Shown: positions 27,441 to 37,189, counted from the first letter of the stretch. The stretch is 64,000 bases of DNA from Paenibacillus borealis (GCF_000758665.1 NZ_CP009285.1:558001-622000); one strand, 5' to 3'. A program made the numbers and translations. The notes: generated by a model from the letters alone, not told the origin.

Positions 27441-27830
27441 ATGAAACGCGCAGATGTGCTGCTGATTTCTATCGTTCTGATTGCTGCGCTCGCTTTTCTC
27501 GTGCCGAGATGGCTGTCAAACGATGCTGATAAAGGTGGGCCCGGCAAGGAACTTACGGCCAATATAACGGTAGACGGCAAGCTGTTCAAAACAGTCACGC
27601 TTACCAAAGAAGAGCAAACCATTGATATCCGTACAGAACGCGGCTATAACATTTTGAAGGTGCATGATTATGGGATTGAGATGTACGATGCGGATTGTCC
27701 CGATCAGGTATGCCTCGGCTTTGGATTTATCACTCTGCCGAAGCAGACCATAGTATGCCTTCCGCACCGGGTATTAGTTGAAATTGCAAGTGCGTCGGGG
27801 GAGGATGAAGTAGATGCCTATGTCCAGTAG
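27441..27830 (+). CDS. eetA: EetA-like protein, NusG domain II
   Basis: A 129-aa protein with an N-terminal membrane helix (LLISIVLIAALAFLVP) and an outside NusG-II-type beta domain (ITVDGKLFKTVTLTKEEQTIDIRTERGYNILKVHDYGIEMYDADCPDQVCLGFGFI...IVCLPHRVLVEI). It has Cys pairs in DCPDQVCLGFG and VCLPHR. In the flavin-based electron transfer locus of Listeria monocytogenes the gene pair eetA-eetB encodes a NusG-II protein and a Gx-type membrane protein, exactly as here. Their precise role is unresolved. It overlaps the next gene by 17 bases. Confidence 0.85.
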   Translation: MKRADVLLISIVLIAALAFLVPRWLSNDADKGGPGKELTANITVDGKLFKTVTLTKEEQTIDIRTERGYNILKVHDYGIEMYDADCPDQVCLGFGFITLPKQTIVCLPHRVLVEIASASGEDEVDAYVQ

Positions 27831-28377
27831 TGAATCAGCTACAGCGCTGAAACGGACGGTCATTATTGCGATCTTCGCTGCCGTAGCCGTAGTGCTGAGT
27901 ATTGTCGAGGCTCAGATTCCGCTTGCAGGAATGGGGCTGATGCCCGGGGCCAAGCTGGGTTTCGCCAATATTATGATTTTGACCTGTATTTACTTTTTGC
28001 GTGGACGAGATGTGTTCGTGCTGGTCATTCTGAAGACGCTGCTGACCGCATTTCTGCTCGGCACACTATCCAGTCTGCTCTTCAGCCTGTTCGGCTCGCT
28101 GTTCAGCTTTATAGTCATGTTCGCGCTCGTGAAGCTCGGCGGCAAGAAGTTCAGTGTGATCGGAATCAGTATTGCAGGGGGACTAGCTCATAATACCGGC
28201 CAGTTGCTTGCGGCGTCGTTTGTTTTCAATTCAACGAGTATTTTCTACTACTTGCCGATTCTGCTGATTACCGGGATCGTAACGGGGATTGCTGTCGGCT
28301 TTGCCGTCCGGTATGTCGTAGCCTCTCTGTCCAAAATATCCTTGTTTGAAGAGTTCCTGAACGGACCGGGCCACTAG
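27814..28377 (+). CDS. eetB: EetB-like Gx transporter family membrane protein
   Basis: A 187-aa polytopic membrane protein of the Gx / heptaprenyl-diphosphate-synthase-component-I-like family (EAQIPLAGMGLMPGAKLGFANIMIL, GGLAHNTGQLLAASFVF). Its size and helices match ECF-transporter S-components, and the three ECF energy-coupling genes follow. GGGGAGG sits 9 bases before the ATG. It is the second gene of the eetAB pair. It may be an S-component serving flavin or quinone precursor movement; this is inference. Confidence 0.85.
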   Translation: MPMSSSESATALKRTVIIAIFAAVAVVLSIVEAQIPLAGMGLMPGAKLGFANIMILTCIYFLRGRDVFVLVILKTLLTAFLLGTLSSLLFSLFGSLFSFIVMFALVKLGGKKFSVIGISIAGGLAHNTGQLLAASFVFNSTSIFYYLPILLITGIVTGIAVGFAVRYVVASLSKISLFEEFLNGPGH

Positions 28378-28396
28378 CAGCGGAAGGATGACTAAC

Positions 28397-29263
28397 ATGA
28401 ATCAATCGTACAAAGATACAGAGGCTGGTGAGGAACCGGCCGTTATTACGCTTGCAGGGGTCTCCTTCGGATATGATCCGGAGCATCCGATTCTCCATGA
28501 TATTAACGTGTCTATTCCGCAGGGCCAATGGGTAAGCATTGTCGGACCTAACGGCTGCGGGAAGTCTACGCTCGTTAAGCTTTTGAATGCCTTGTTGCCG
28601 AAGAGTGCCGGGGAGATCTCTGTCTGCGGTCATACGCTGCAGGAAGAGACAATCGGGGCCATCCGGCATTGCATCGGGATGGTATTTCAGAATCCGGATA
28701 ACCAGTTCATCGGGCAGACGGTAGAGGAAGATATCCTTTTCGGCCTCGAAGGCCTGTGTCTGCCCTACGAAGAGATGAAGCAGCGGCTTGATCTCTATAC
28801 CGTGAAGCTGGGCATTGATCATCTGCTGTCCAAGCATCCCGGAGAGCTGTCGGGCGGACAGAAGCAGCGTGTCGCGCTTGCTTCGATTCTTGCCATGAAG
28901 CCAGGCATCGTCATCCTCGACGAGGCCTCTTCTATGTTGGACGAAGGCAGCCGCGACGAGCTTATGGGTATTCTGCGGGACATGCAGGCAGAAGGGACAT
29001 ACACCATTCTGGTCATCACGCATGATGCGGATGAGATACTGGCCTCCGACCGTGTCCTTGCTCTGCATGGCGGAAGCATTGCGGCGGATGTGCCGCCTGC
29101 GGAGCTGTTCCGTAATGAAGAGCTGCTGGAGAAATACCATTTGCGGGAACCCTACTCTTGGCGTCTTGCCCGTGAACTGCAGAGCCGGGGAATTACGGTG
29201 GATGTACCCGCCAGCGAAAAGGAGCTTATAGACACACTATGGCCATACAACTACAGCAAGTAA
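28397..29263 (+). CDS. ecfA1: ECF transporter ATPase EcfA1
   Basis: A 288-aa ABC ATPase of energy-coupling-factor transporters. Walker A is GPNGCGKST, the Q-loop MVFQNPDNQFIGQTVEEDI is typical of EcfA, the signature is LSGGQKQRVALAS, Walker B is IVILDEASSMLD, and the switch His is in VITHDADE. The start at 28397 is preferred to an ATG at 28388 that touches GGAAGG. It overlaps ecfA2 by 25 bases. ECF modules power vitamin uptake; in electron-transfer loci they have been linked to flavin provision at the surface. Confidence 0.92.
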   Translation: MNQSYKDTEAGEEPAVITLAGVSFGYDPEHPILHDINVSIPQGQWVSIVGPNGCGKSTLVKLLNALLPKSAGEISVCGHTLQEETIGAIRHCIGMVFQNPDNQFIGQTVEEDILFGLEGLCLPYEEMKQRLDLYTVKLGIDHLLSKHPGELSGGQKQRVALASILAMKPGIVILDEASSMLDEGSRDELMGILRDMQAEGTYTILVITHDADEILASDRVLALHGGSIAADVPPAELFRNEELLEKYHLREPYSWRLARELQSRGITVDVPASEKELIDTLWPYNYSK

Positions 29264-30141
29264 GCTACACGTATGCTGACCGCAGTATGTGGAAGCAGAC
29301 GGCGCTGCATGGGATTAATCTGAATATTGCACAGGGGTCGCTGACCGGGATTGCCGGGGCAACGGGCTCCGGCAAGTCCACACTGCTCCAGCTGTTCAAC
29401 GGGATTCTCAAACCGACAGAAGGCACGGTGCAGGTGCTTGATGTGACAATTACTGCAGGAGAGAAGTCGCCGAAGCTGCTGCCGCTGCGCCGGCGGGTTG
29501 GACTGGTCTTTCAATTCCCGGAGCAGCAGATGTTCGAGGATACGGTGGAGAAGGATCTCTGCTTCGGGCCGCTTAACTTCGGCATGAGTCTGGAGGAGGC
29601 CAAGGAGCGGGCACGCAAAGCGATGACGGACATGGGCCTGGACCTTGCCCTGCTGGAGCGCAATCCGTTCCGCCTGAGCGGCGGGCAGATGCGCAAAGCG
29701 GCCATCGCCTCGGTGCTGGCGATGGACCCGGATATTGTCGTGCTGGATGAGCCGACAGCCACGCTGGACCCGGTAAGCCGCGCTGAGCTGATCGCGCTGC
29801 TGGAGCGGCTGTGCCGCGAGCAGGGCCGGACGATCATCATCGTGACGCACCGGATGGATGAGCTGCTGCCGTATGCCGACAGCTGGGCCCTGCTTAAGGA
29901 CGGCGGGCTCGCCTTCCAGGGCAGCGGCCAGGAGCTGGCCGCTGATCCGGCGATTCTGGAGCGCTGCGGACTGACGGTTCCGCAGTCGCTCCGGTACTGG
30001 CAGGCCGCCTCCCAGCGCTTCGGCCTGACCGGCGAGAAGCCGCTCCTTACGGCGGAGGCTCTCGCGGAACGGATCGCCTCCTTGCTCGCAGAGCGCAAGA
30101 TTGCCTCCGGGACGGAAGAAATGGGGAATGGCCATGAATGA
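29239..30141 (+). CDS. ecfA2: ECF transporter ATPase EcfA2
   Basis: A 300-aa second ECF ATPase. Walker A is GATGSGKST, the Q-loop VFQFPEQQMFEDTVEKDLCFGPLNFG is the EcfA2 form, the signature is LSGGQMRKAAIAS, and Walker B is IVVLDEPTATLDP. It forms a heterodimer with EcfA1. This copy stands outside the ribosomal-protein context where the housekeeping ecf genes of Bacillota usually lie, so it is probably a dedicated module. The 3' part is unusually G/C-rich. Confidence 0.92.
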   Translation: MAIQLQQVSYTYADRSMWKQTALHGINLNIAQGSLTGIAGATGSGKSTLLQLFNGILKPTEGTVQVLDVTITAGEKSPKLLPLRRRVGLVFQFPEQQMFEDTVEKDLCFGPLNFGMSLEEAKERARKAMTDMGLDLALLERNPFRLSGGQMRKAAIASVLAMDPDIVVLDEPTATLDPVSRAELIALLERLCREQGRTIIIVTHRMDELLPYADSWALLKDGGLAFQGSGQELAADPAILERCGLTVPQSLRYWQAASQRFGLTGEKPLLTAEALAERIASLLAERKIASGTEEMGNGHE

Positions 30142-30925
30142 GCGTCTGCTGCTGGGCCGCAGCATTGATACGGGCTCCTGGGTCCATAAGCTGGATGCCC
30201 GGTCCAAAATTACGGGCATGCTGCTCTACGTAGTGATTATCCTGCTGTCGAATTCGTGGATGGCGATCGGGCTCATAACTGTGTTCTCCATCATTGTTAT
30301 GGCAACCACCCGCATCCCGCTTAAATATTTCATTAAGGCTGCGAAGCCTTTGCGTTATCTGATGTTATTCATCTTCATTGTGCAGGCCCTGTCCGTGAAG
30401 GAAGGGGATGTCCTGTGGTCGCTGGGCTCTTTCTCGCTGCATGAGGGAGGCCTGCGGCTGGGTGCATTCTCGGTCATCCGCATGCTGTTCCTGCTGACCT
30501 TCACGGCACTGCTGACCTTTACGACAACACCCGGCAAGCTGAACCAGGGCCTTGAAGGTGTGCTTGCTCCGTTCAAGAAGCTCGGCCTGTCACCGGACCG
30601 GATTACCCTGATGATCAGCATCGCGCTGCGCTTTATCCCGACGATTCTCGATGAGGCGCAGATTATTCTGAAGGCGCAGGCCTCGCGCGGCGCCGATCTG
30701 AAGGAGCTGCCCTTGAAGGAGAAGGCGCGGATGCTTGTCTCCCTGCTGGTTCCGGTCATCGCCAGTGCCTTCCGCCGTGCCCAGGACCTGGTGTATTCCA
30801 TGGAAGCCCGGGGCTTTCGCATGGATGCGCCGCGCAGCCGGTATCACCGCCTCAGGTGGGGCGCCGCTGATACGCTGTTTGTTGCTATGTTCGTTGTCTT
30901 AGGTATTGCAGTAGTATTATTGTAG
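30134..30925 (+). CDS. ecfT: ECF transporter transmembrane component EcfT
   Basis: A 263-aa scaffold membrane protein linking S-components to the two ATPases. The ATG at 30134 is chosen because ATGGGG lies 7-12 bases upstream; it overlaps ecfA2 by 8 bases. The coupling motifs are SRGADLKELPLKEKARML and SMEARGFRMDAPRSRY, two Ala-Arg-Gly-type helices that contact the ATPases. About five membrane helices. It ends the eetAB-ecfA1A2T set; a U32 gene follows after 21 bases. Confidence 0.9.
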   Translation: MNERLLLGRSIDTGSWVHKLDARSKITGMLLYVVIILLSNSWMAIGLITVFSIIVMATTRIPLKYFIKAAKPLRYLMLFIFIVQALSVKEGDVLWSLGSFSLHEGGLRLGAFSVIRMLFLLTFTALLTFTTTPGKLNQGLEGVLAPFKKLGLSPDRITLMISIALRFIPTILDEAQIILKAQASRGADLKELPLKEKARMLVSLLVPVIASAFRRAQDLVYSMEARGFRMDAPRSRYHRLRWGAADTLFVAMFVVLGIAVVLL

Positions 30926-30946
30926 GAAGTTTAGGAGGAAACAAGA

Positions 30947-32872
30947 ATGGCACGTTATTTTAATGGTAAAGAGATTGAATTATTGGCACCAGCAGGAACG
31001 TTTGAAATCTTCAAGGCAGTGATTGAATCGAAGTGTGATGCGGTGTATTTCGGCGGTCCGGTGCTGAATATGAGAATGATGCGCAAGGGCTATAACTTAA
31101 GTCATGAGGAAATTATTGAAGCCGTGTCGATCGCCCACAAGCTGGATAAAAAAGTATACGTCACTGTAAATAATCTGTTCAGCGAAGAAGATGTGGAAGA
31201 AGCCAGAGAGTACCTGCGGTTTCTTGACGGAGCCCGTCCGGATGCGCTGATCGTGCAGGATATGGCTGTGCTGGAGCTGATCCGCGAGATGGAGCTTACC
31301 GTTCCGGTTCACGCTTCGGTCATGATGAATGTGCATAATCTGGAGATGATTCACGCATTGAAGGAGCTTGGCGTCAGCCGGGTCGTTACCTCGCGTGAGA
31401 TGGATCTGCAGACAGCGAAGCTGCTGGGAAACAGAAGCGGTGTGGAGCTGGAATACTTCATCCATGGCGATATGTGTTCCGTGCATGGAGCGAACTGCTA
31501 TTTCAGTTCCCAGGTGTTCGGGATGAGCAGCAACCGGGGCAAATGCATGAAGCCTTGCCGCTGGGATTACCGGATTAAGCGCGACGGCTATGTCTTCCCT
31601 GCGGAGTACCCGCTGGCCGTGAAGGATATGTTCATGTACGAGCATCTTCCGGAGCTGATTGAATCCGGCATTACGTCCTTCAAAATCGAAGGCCGCATGC
31701 GCGACCAGGAATTTATGGTGAGTCTGGCCAACAGCTATGGCGATGCGATTGACCGCTATATCGATGATCCGCTGGGCTTTGACCGCACGGCAGATTCCAA
31801 AGAGCTGTACAAGAACCGCAAACGTGATTTTTCCACCGCATACGCTTTTGGCAAACCGGGACTTACGAATATTAACCGCCGCTATGAAGGTACAGGCAAG
31901 TTCTACAGCACGGGCAAAGTATTCAGTACGCCGACTGCAGAGCGTGAGCTGTCCGAAGCACGGGTAATGCAGCTGCGCGAACGGATGGCCGAAGACAAAC
32001 GCAGTAAGCAGACGAAGCCGGAGCTGGCTGTGCGGGTGAACAATATGGAACAGGCGCGCCTCGTGCTGGAGATGGGTGTAGAGAGCTTGTATCTGCCGGG
32101 AGATGTGTTTGAACCGGACCGTCCGTTCACGAAGCAGGATATTAAGGATCTAGGAGCCATCAAAGGCCGGACCAAGCTGTATCTCGGAATGCCGCGGATG
32201 ATGACGGAGCTGCATTTTGATCAATATGACCACTTGTTGAACGGGGAGAAGCTGCCGATTGACGGCTTAATGATTACGAACCTCGGAGCAATCCGCCGAT
32301 ACCGCGGGACCGGTTACCCGATGATTGGTGACGCCAACTTGAATGTTTACAACCATCTGTCTGCCGGACTGTATACCGGACTCGGACTTACGAAGCTTAC
32401 AGTTTCACCGGAAATGACATTGGAGCACTTTGCCTCCTTCATCTCCCGCAGTGATCTGCCTCTGGAAGTTGTGGTTCACGGAACGCCGGCGCTGATGTAT
32501 ATGGAGCATGATCTGTTCGAGAATACGGAAGTGATGGAGCCGATTGGTGAGGAAGACAACCAGTTTGTCAGCAATGATGTGCTGGTGCTCAAAACCGACA
32601 AAGGTGAGAACCCGGTCTACCGCGACCAATACGGCCGCTGCCACCTGCTGTTTGCCAAAGAATTATGTTATCTGCCGATGCTGGATGAGATGAACGGACT
32701 TGGGATAACGAGCTTCCGGATTGAAGGGGCTACTTATAGCACGGATGAACTGCGCACGATTATTGCGGCCTATCAGGCTGCGATGAATGGGGCGAAGCCG
32801 GACAATGATCTGCTGGGCGGACTGAAGCCGGTATACGCGGGCTACACACTGGGCTCACTGCAATTCAATTAA
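30947..32872 (+). CDS. U32 family protein (peptidase U32 / UbiU-UbiV relative)
   Basis: A 641-aa cytoplasmic protein. The N-terminal half is a TIM-barrel-like U32 domain (ELLAPAGTFEIFKAVIESKCDAVYFGG). A Cys cluster near residues 178-205 (CSVHGANCYFSSQVFGMSSNRGKCMKPCRWDY) may bind an Fe-S cluster. A C-terminal extension repeats a barrel-like part (AVRVNNMEQARLVLEMGVESLYLPG). Some U32 proteins (UbiU/UbiV) hydroxylate quinone precursors without oxygen; others modify RNA (RlhA, TrhP), and the peptidase name is historical. Here it sits 21 bases after ecfT and upstream of a prenyltransferase, so an anaerobic quinone step is plausible but unproved. Confidence 0.85.
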   Translation: MARYFNGKEIELLAPAGTFEIFKAVIESKCDAVYFGGPVLNMRMMRKGYNLSHEEIIEAVSIAHKLDKKVYVTVNNLFSEEDVEEAREYLRFLDGARPDALIVQDMAVLELIREMELTVPVHASVMMNVHNLEMIHALKELGVSRVVTSREMDLQTAKLLGNRSGVELEYFIHGDMCSVHGANCYFSSQVFGMSSNRGKCMKPCRWDYRIKRDGYVFPAEYPLAVKDMFMYEHLPELIESGITSFKIEGRMRDQEFMVSLANSYGDAIDRYIDDPLGFDRTADSKELYKNRKRDFSTAYAFGKPGLTNINRRYEGTGKFYSTGKVFSTPTAERELSEARVMQLRERMAEDKRSKQTKPELAVRVNNMEQARLVLEMGVESLYLPGDVFEPDRPFTKQDIKDLGAIKGRTKLYLGMPRMMTELHFDQYDHLLNGEKLPIDGLMITNLGAIRRYRGTGYPMIGDANLNVYNHLSAGLYTGLGLTKLTVSPEMTLEHFASFISRSDLPLEVVVHGTPALMYMEHDLFENTEVMEPIGEEDNQFVSNDVLVLKTDKGENPVYRDQYGRCHLLFAKELCYLPMLDEMNGLGITSFRIEGATYSTDELRTIIAAYQAAMNGAKPDNDLLGGLKPVYAGYTLGSLQFN

Positions 32873-33037
32873 TAATAATTCAATTTTAAAATAACGCTGT
32901 GGCGAGTATAATAACGGTAAGTGGCGCATTCATAAGTTATTATTTTCACAAACTAATGAGCTGAATTATATTTCATATCAATTCAACATCTTAGCCATCA
33001 TCTTGGATTATCAGCAGCTGAAAGCGAGGGAACCTTC

Positions 33038-34333
33038 ATGGAACAGAGCAATATCATTGGAAGAGATGCGGTAGCCGCCAAAAGAAAGCAGTATTTCTAC
33101 CCGTGCACCGCACATTTTTACCGGGATGCACCGCAACTGGTACGCGGAAGCATGCAGTACGTGTACGATGAGAACGGCAAAGAATATACGGATTTCTTCG
33201 CCGGGGTATCGGTGGTCGCCTGCGGCCACTGCAATCCGGCGATTACTTCCCGCACGATAGCGCAGCTGCAGCAGCTGCAGCATACCTCGACCGTCTATCT
33301 GACCCAGCCAAATGTAGATTTAGCCGAGCGTCTGGAAGGTCTGCTGCCGGGCACACTACGCCGGACATTCTTCGTTAACAGCGGCTCGGAAGCAAATGAA
33401 GGGGCGCTGCTGCTGGCCCGGATGCATACCGGACGAAAAGGCTTCATTGCCCTGGAAGCCGGCCTGCATGGCCGGACCAACCTTACCATGAGCGTGACCG
33501 GCCTGCAAATGTGGCGGACAGACGCTTACCTGGATGAAGACGTGACGTTCATTGAGCGTCCGTACCATCCGGAGATGACGCTGGAAGACGCTGCTGCGCG
33601 GTCGATTCAGAGCCTGAAGCGTGTTCTCGCGGAGAAAGGCGACACCATCGCCGCCATGATCGTCGAACCGATTCAGGGAAATGGCGGCATGATTATGCCT
33701 GCCCTGTCGTATTTCCGTGAGGTGAAGGCGCTGCTGGAGCAGAATGGTATCTTGCTGATCGACGATGAGATTCAGACCGGCTATGGCCGTACGGGAGCTA
33801 TGTTTGCTATGGAGCATTTCGGCGTAGTTCCGGACATCATCAGTATGGCTAAGGCACTGGGCAACGGAGTACCTGTCGCTGCCTTTTCAACTACAGATGA
33901 GATTGCAGCTTCACTGAACAAGCCATCAGCCTCGACGTTCGGGGGCAACCCTGTATCCGCCGCTACAGCACTGGCTGTGCTGGATTATATCCAGAGTGAG
34001 CGGCTGCCGGAGCGTGCGGCTGAGCTGGGCGGACGTTTGAAGGCGGGCCTGCTCCTGCTTCAGGAGCGTTATCCTGCGCTGATCACCGATGTGCGGGGGA
34101 CCGGATTCATGCTGGGTGCCGAGCTTGCCGGTTCCGAAGCTGAGGGTGCGGCTGACCGGACAGACCTTGTACTTGAAGAGATGAAGGACCGCGGCTACCT
34201 GATCGGCAAAAACGGCATAGGCCGTAATGTTCTCGCCTTCCAGCCGCCGCTGGTCGTCACCGCAGAGAATATTGATGCTATGCTTGCTGCCTTGGATGAA
34301 GTGCTGTCCCTGGTCAAGCAAGCGATTCATTGA
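33038..34333 (+). CDS. Class III PLP-dependent aminotransferase
   Basis: A 431-aa enzyme of the ornithine/GABA/AGXT2-like class. It shows [24 protein letters not shown], the phosphate-binding [10 protein letters not shown], the cofactor Asp in [15 protein letters not shown], and Lys in SMAKALGNG near residue 270. Specific substrate not deducible. It lies between the U32 and prenyltransferase genes, with only 18 bases to the latter, so it may act on an amino-group-bearing precursor in the same pathway or may simply be a passenger. Confidence 0.88.
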   Translation: MEQSNIIGRDAVAAKRKQYFYPCTAHFYRDAPQLVRGSMQYVYDENGKEYTDFFAGVSVVACGHCNPAITSRTIAQLQQLQHTSTVYLTQPNVDLAERLEGLLPGTLRRTFFVNSGSEANEGALLLARMHTGRKGFIALEAGLHGRTNLTMSVTGLQMWRTDAYLDEDVTFIERPYHPEMTLEDAAARSIQSLKRVLAEKGDTIAAMIVEPIQGNGGMIMPALSYFREVKALLEQNGILLIDDEIQTGYGRTGAMFAMEHFGVVPDIISMAKALGNGVPVAAFSTTDEIAASLNKPSASTFGGNPVSAATALAVLDYIQSERLPERAAELGGRLKAGLLLLQERYPALITDVRGTGFMLGAELAGSEAEGAADRTDLVLEEMKDRGYLIGKNGIGRNVLAFQPPLVVTAENIDAMLAALDEVLSLVKQAIH

Positions 34334-34351
34334 AGAAAGAGGCACAACATT

Positions 34352-35236
34352 ATGGTTATCATTAATGCTTTTAAGCATACGGCACTTAAATTGAAAATGT
34401 TCAGCGAGCTGGTCATGTTCTCCCATACGCTATTCTCCCTGCCTTTTGCCATCATCTCGATGGTATGGGCGGCGGGAGGCTGGCCTTCCGGCCATATGAT
34501 GCTGTGGGGGCTGATCGCTCTAATCGGCGCGCGCAACGGGGCCAATGCGTTCAACCGCCTGGTGGACCGTACCTTTGACGGCAATAATCCGCGTACAGCA
34601 CACCGGCATCTGCCGCAGCGTCTGCTTGCTGAGAAGGAAGTCATCCTGTTCATCATTATCAACTATGCGCTGTTTATTGTCGCATCCGGGATGCTGAATC
34701 TGCTCTGCCTGCTCCTGTCGCCGGTGGCCATCGTGCTGATCTCGACCTATTCGTATACGAAACGCTTTACTTTCCTGAGCCATCTGTATCTGGGCTTCGT
34801 GATTGCTTCAGCTCCCATCGGAGCCTGGTTTGCTGTAACGGGGAATATTGCCTTTACGCCATTCGTTATCGGAACTGTGGTGATGCTCTGGATCGCCGGA
34901 TTTGATATCATTTACGGAACCCAGGACATTGATTTCGACCGGAAAAATGGCTTATGGTCCATTCCGAGCTTCTTCGGACTGGAGAACGCCCTGCGGATCT
35001 CCAAGGGTCTGCATTTCATTATGATTATGCTGCTGCTCTTCCTGTACCTCTGGCGTGATCTCGGCTGGATGTATCTGGTCGGTATCGGGATTGCTACACT
35101 GCTGCTGATGACAGAGCACAAGATCATCAAGCCTTCGAACCGTAAGATGATGAAGGTGGCTTCTTATAATTTGAATCAGGTGATCAGTATGGTGATATTG
35201 CTGTGTACGCTGATTGATTATTTTTACGTTAGCTAG
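34352..35236 (+). CDS. UbiA-family polyprenyltransferase (quinone biosynthesis)
   Basis: A 294-aa membrane prenyltransferase with about eight helices. The first Asp-rich motif is NAFNRLVDRTFDGNNPRT near 64-80 and the second is YGTQDIDFDRKNGLWSIPS near 188-205. The sequence looks more like the 4-hydroxybenzoate/MqnP branch than MenA. In Listeria-type electron-transfer loci a prenyltransferase (DmkA) makes a dedicated demethylmenaquinone. This gene is the likely functional counterpart, with hepT (facing) as the supplier of the polyprenyl chain. Confidence 0.87.
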   Translation: MVIINAFKHTALKLKMFSELVMFSHTLFSLPFAIISMVWAAGGWPSGHMMLWGLIALIGARNGANAFNRLVDRTFDGNNPRTAHRHLPQRLLAEKEVILFIIINYALFIVASGMLNLLCLLLSPVAIVLISTYSYTKRFTFLSHLYLGFVIASAPIGAWFAVTGNIAFTPFVIGTVVMLWIAGFDIIYGTQDIDFDRKNGLWSIPSFFGLENALRISKGLHFIMIMLLLFLYLWRDLGWMYLVGIGIATLLLMTEHKIIKPSNRKMMKVASYNLNQVISMVILLCTLIDYFYVS

Positions 35237-36100
35237 TTTGCGGGGGCGCTGTGGGGGCGGCTGGCGGCTGGCCGGCGCTGGAAAGCGAGAGAGGTTAGGA
35301 TGCTGCACTGCGCGGAATATTTGGACCTCCGATCGCTGTTAAGCTCAGATTCCCTGATTAGAACCGCTGTGAGCGGTAGGAATCCGAGCTTAGCATATGC
35401 TTCCGATGCGAGCTTTCCTACGGAAAGCTTTCAGGCGAACGCTGACGCTTCTCCAGTTCCAAAATTCCTCTCCGTTCAGTCCTAACCTCTCCCCAGGCAA
35501 GATTAACTTCAAAAAGACAACAAGCCTACCCAGCGGGGCGGGCGGCAAAGAGCGCGACAAGCTTAGGCTTCGCGCTTTTCTTTTTGCTTCCGTGAGACAC
35601 CCCCAAGAGACACCCCCAAGAATAACCCCCCAAGGGACAACCCACAAGAGCAAACCTAAAAAGCAAACCTAAAAAGCAAACCACTAAGCTAAACACGCTC
35701 ACGTTCGCTTTGCTGCGTTCGCTTGATTAGCAACATCAAACGGGTAGAATTAATGCCCGGCTTAACTATTTCTGGTGCACGCCGTACAGTAGAATCCATC
35801 AAAAAACACGAATGAATCCTACCTATTAGGTTCTTCTATAGTTTTGGTCTCCATAAAGTACCTGTGTAAATCTGTACGGGCATAATGTTGTACGTATTAC
35901 AACTCTGATTCAACGATAAAGGGGTGTTCGGACAGATTGTTGTATGAAATACAACAATTGTTCCGTTAAGCGGCTCTGAAGAGGAGAAATGCTGCAGTTT
36001 GTACAACAATTTTAGTTTAAGGCCCAGTTTATGAGGGAAATGTTGTATTCTGTGCAGGATTTTCGAAAAAATCAGCGGGATATAGGCGGGGGCTCGCATA
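35237..36100. other. Non-coding region between convergent quinone genes
   Basis: About 860 bases without a credible gene; open frames around 35300-35670 lack sites and recognisable products. It contains short direct repeats (GAGACACCCCCAA twice near 35595, AAAAAGCAAACCT near 35655), a G/C-rich palindromic stretch after ubiA, and an array of TTGTTGTA/TACAACAA inverted motifs at 35887-36050. Confidence 0.55.
35887..36047. repeat. Inverted GTTGTA / TACAAC motif array
   Basis: GTTGTA at 35887-35892 with TACAAC at 35898-35903. TTGTTGTAT at 35937-35945 with ATACAACAA at 35949-35957 (perfect 9-bp arms, 3-base spacer). TACAACAA just after 36000 with TGTTGTA near 36040. The spacing is irregular. Confidence 0.6.
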
Positions 36101-36103
36101 AAG

Positions 36104-36133
36104 CAAAAAAAACGAGCCCCAAAGGGCCCGTTT
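36104..36133 (-). terminator. Intrinsic terminator of the hepT transcript
   Basis: On the minus strand, AACGGGCCC pairs with GGGCTCGTT (one G-U) around a short TTTG loop, followed by a run of T. It begins about 58 bases after the hepT stop. Confidence 0.75.
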
Positions 36134-36190
36134 AGCAGGAATTTAGAAAGTGTGCAGTTGCTAACCGGCTGCACGGATGGCAGCTCCGGC

Positions 36191-37171
36191 TCAGTGGTCA
36201 CGGCCGGCGAAATACTGCAGCAGTGTTTCCAGATCGGCATGCGCCGGGAAGCTGGAGAGCTGCTGCACGATCGCTGCAGCCTTGGACAGGTAGTCCTGGC
36301 TGACAGCTTCTGTGCGGGCCAGAGCGCCGCTGTTCTTAACCAGTTCCAGTACATGCGCGACCTCTTCGGAAGAAGAAGAGGGGCCAATCCGGCGGATGAC
36401 AGGAGCAAGCTCAGGGTCCTGCAGGGCGAAGAGTACAGGCAAGGTAACCTGGCCGTGGCGTAGGTCGCTGCCTGCGGGCTTGCCGAGCACATCCGCCGAC
36501 TGCGTGAAGTCGAGAATGTCATCCTGAATCTGGAATGACATGCCGAGCGATTCGCCGAAATTGTATAGAAGATCGGCGACGTCTTCGGTGCTTTCTGTGG
36601 ATAGTGCACCTACCCGCAGGCAGGTAGCCATCAGCAGCGCTGTTTTGTTCAGTGATTTCTCCAGGTACTGCTCCAGCGTAAGGTCATAATCGAAGGCATG
36701 CTCCATTTGCTGGTATTCTCCCAGACATAGCTGGGCAGTGGCCACGGAAGATAAATCGTGAACATAACGGTTCTTGTCACCCGAATACTTGCTTAGCAGC
36801 TCGATAACGCGGGCGGACATATAGTTGCCGATATGCACAGCAGATAAGATGCCGGTCTTGGTATGCAGCGCAGGCTCGCCCCGCCGCAGCTCGGCGTCGT
36901 CAATAATATCATCATGAATCAATGAGGCAACGTGGATGAATTCAGCGGCTGCGGATAATTGCAGTGTTCTGCGTACGGCCGGCTTGCGTCCGAAACGGCT
37001 GCCGACAATGACCATCAGCGGGCGTAGCCGTTTGCCGCCGGAGCCGATCAGTTCAAGAATGCTCTGCGCCAGCTGTGACTTTTTGGGTACATCCTTATCG
37101 CGGGTCACCAAATTCTTAATTTCGCGGTTAATTTCATTCAGATCAATATTCAAGGCCTCATGCAGCTTCAT
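36191..37171 (-). CDS. hepT: Heptaprenyl/polyprenyl diphosphate synthase, large subunit
   Basis: A 326-aa trans-polyprenyl synthase that lengthens farnesyl diphosphate to the quinone side chain. The first Asp-rich motif is DDIIDDAELRRG near residue 88 and the second is QIQDDILDFTQS near 220; GGKRLRPL binds isopentenyl diphosphate. The ATG at 37171 (MKLHEALNIDL) is preferred to an in-frame GTG at 37186 that lies inside AGGTGGG. It directly follows the hepS-like gene, its usual partner. It corresponds to the DmkB position of electron-transfer loci. Confidence 0.9.
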   Translation of the reverse strand: MKLHEALNIDLNEINREIKNLVTRDKDVPKKSQLAQSILELIGSGGKRLRPLMVIVGSRFGRKPAVRRTLQLSAAAEFIHVASLIHDDIIDDAELRRGEPALHTKTGILSAVHIGNYMSARVIELLSKYSGDKNRYVHDLSSVATAQLCLGEYQQMEHAFDYDLTLEQYLEKSLNKTALLMATCLRVGALSTESTEDVADLLYNFGESLGMSFQIQDDILDFTQSADVLGKPAGSDLRHGQVTLPVLFALQDPELAPVIRRIGPSSSSEEVAHVLELVKNSGALARTEAVSQDYLSKAAAIVQQLSSFPAHADLETLLQYFAGRDH

Positions 37172-37189
37172 CTTTTGTGTTCCCACCTG

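Noticed and set aside
35300..35672. Open frames of 60-90 codons after ubiA
   Set aside because: They overlap short direct repeats, lack sites and resemble nothing known.
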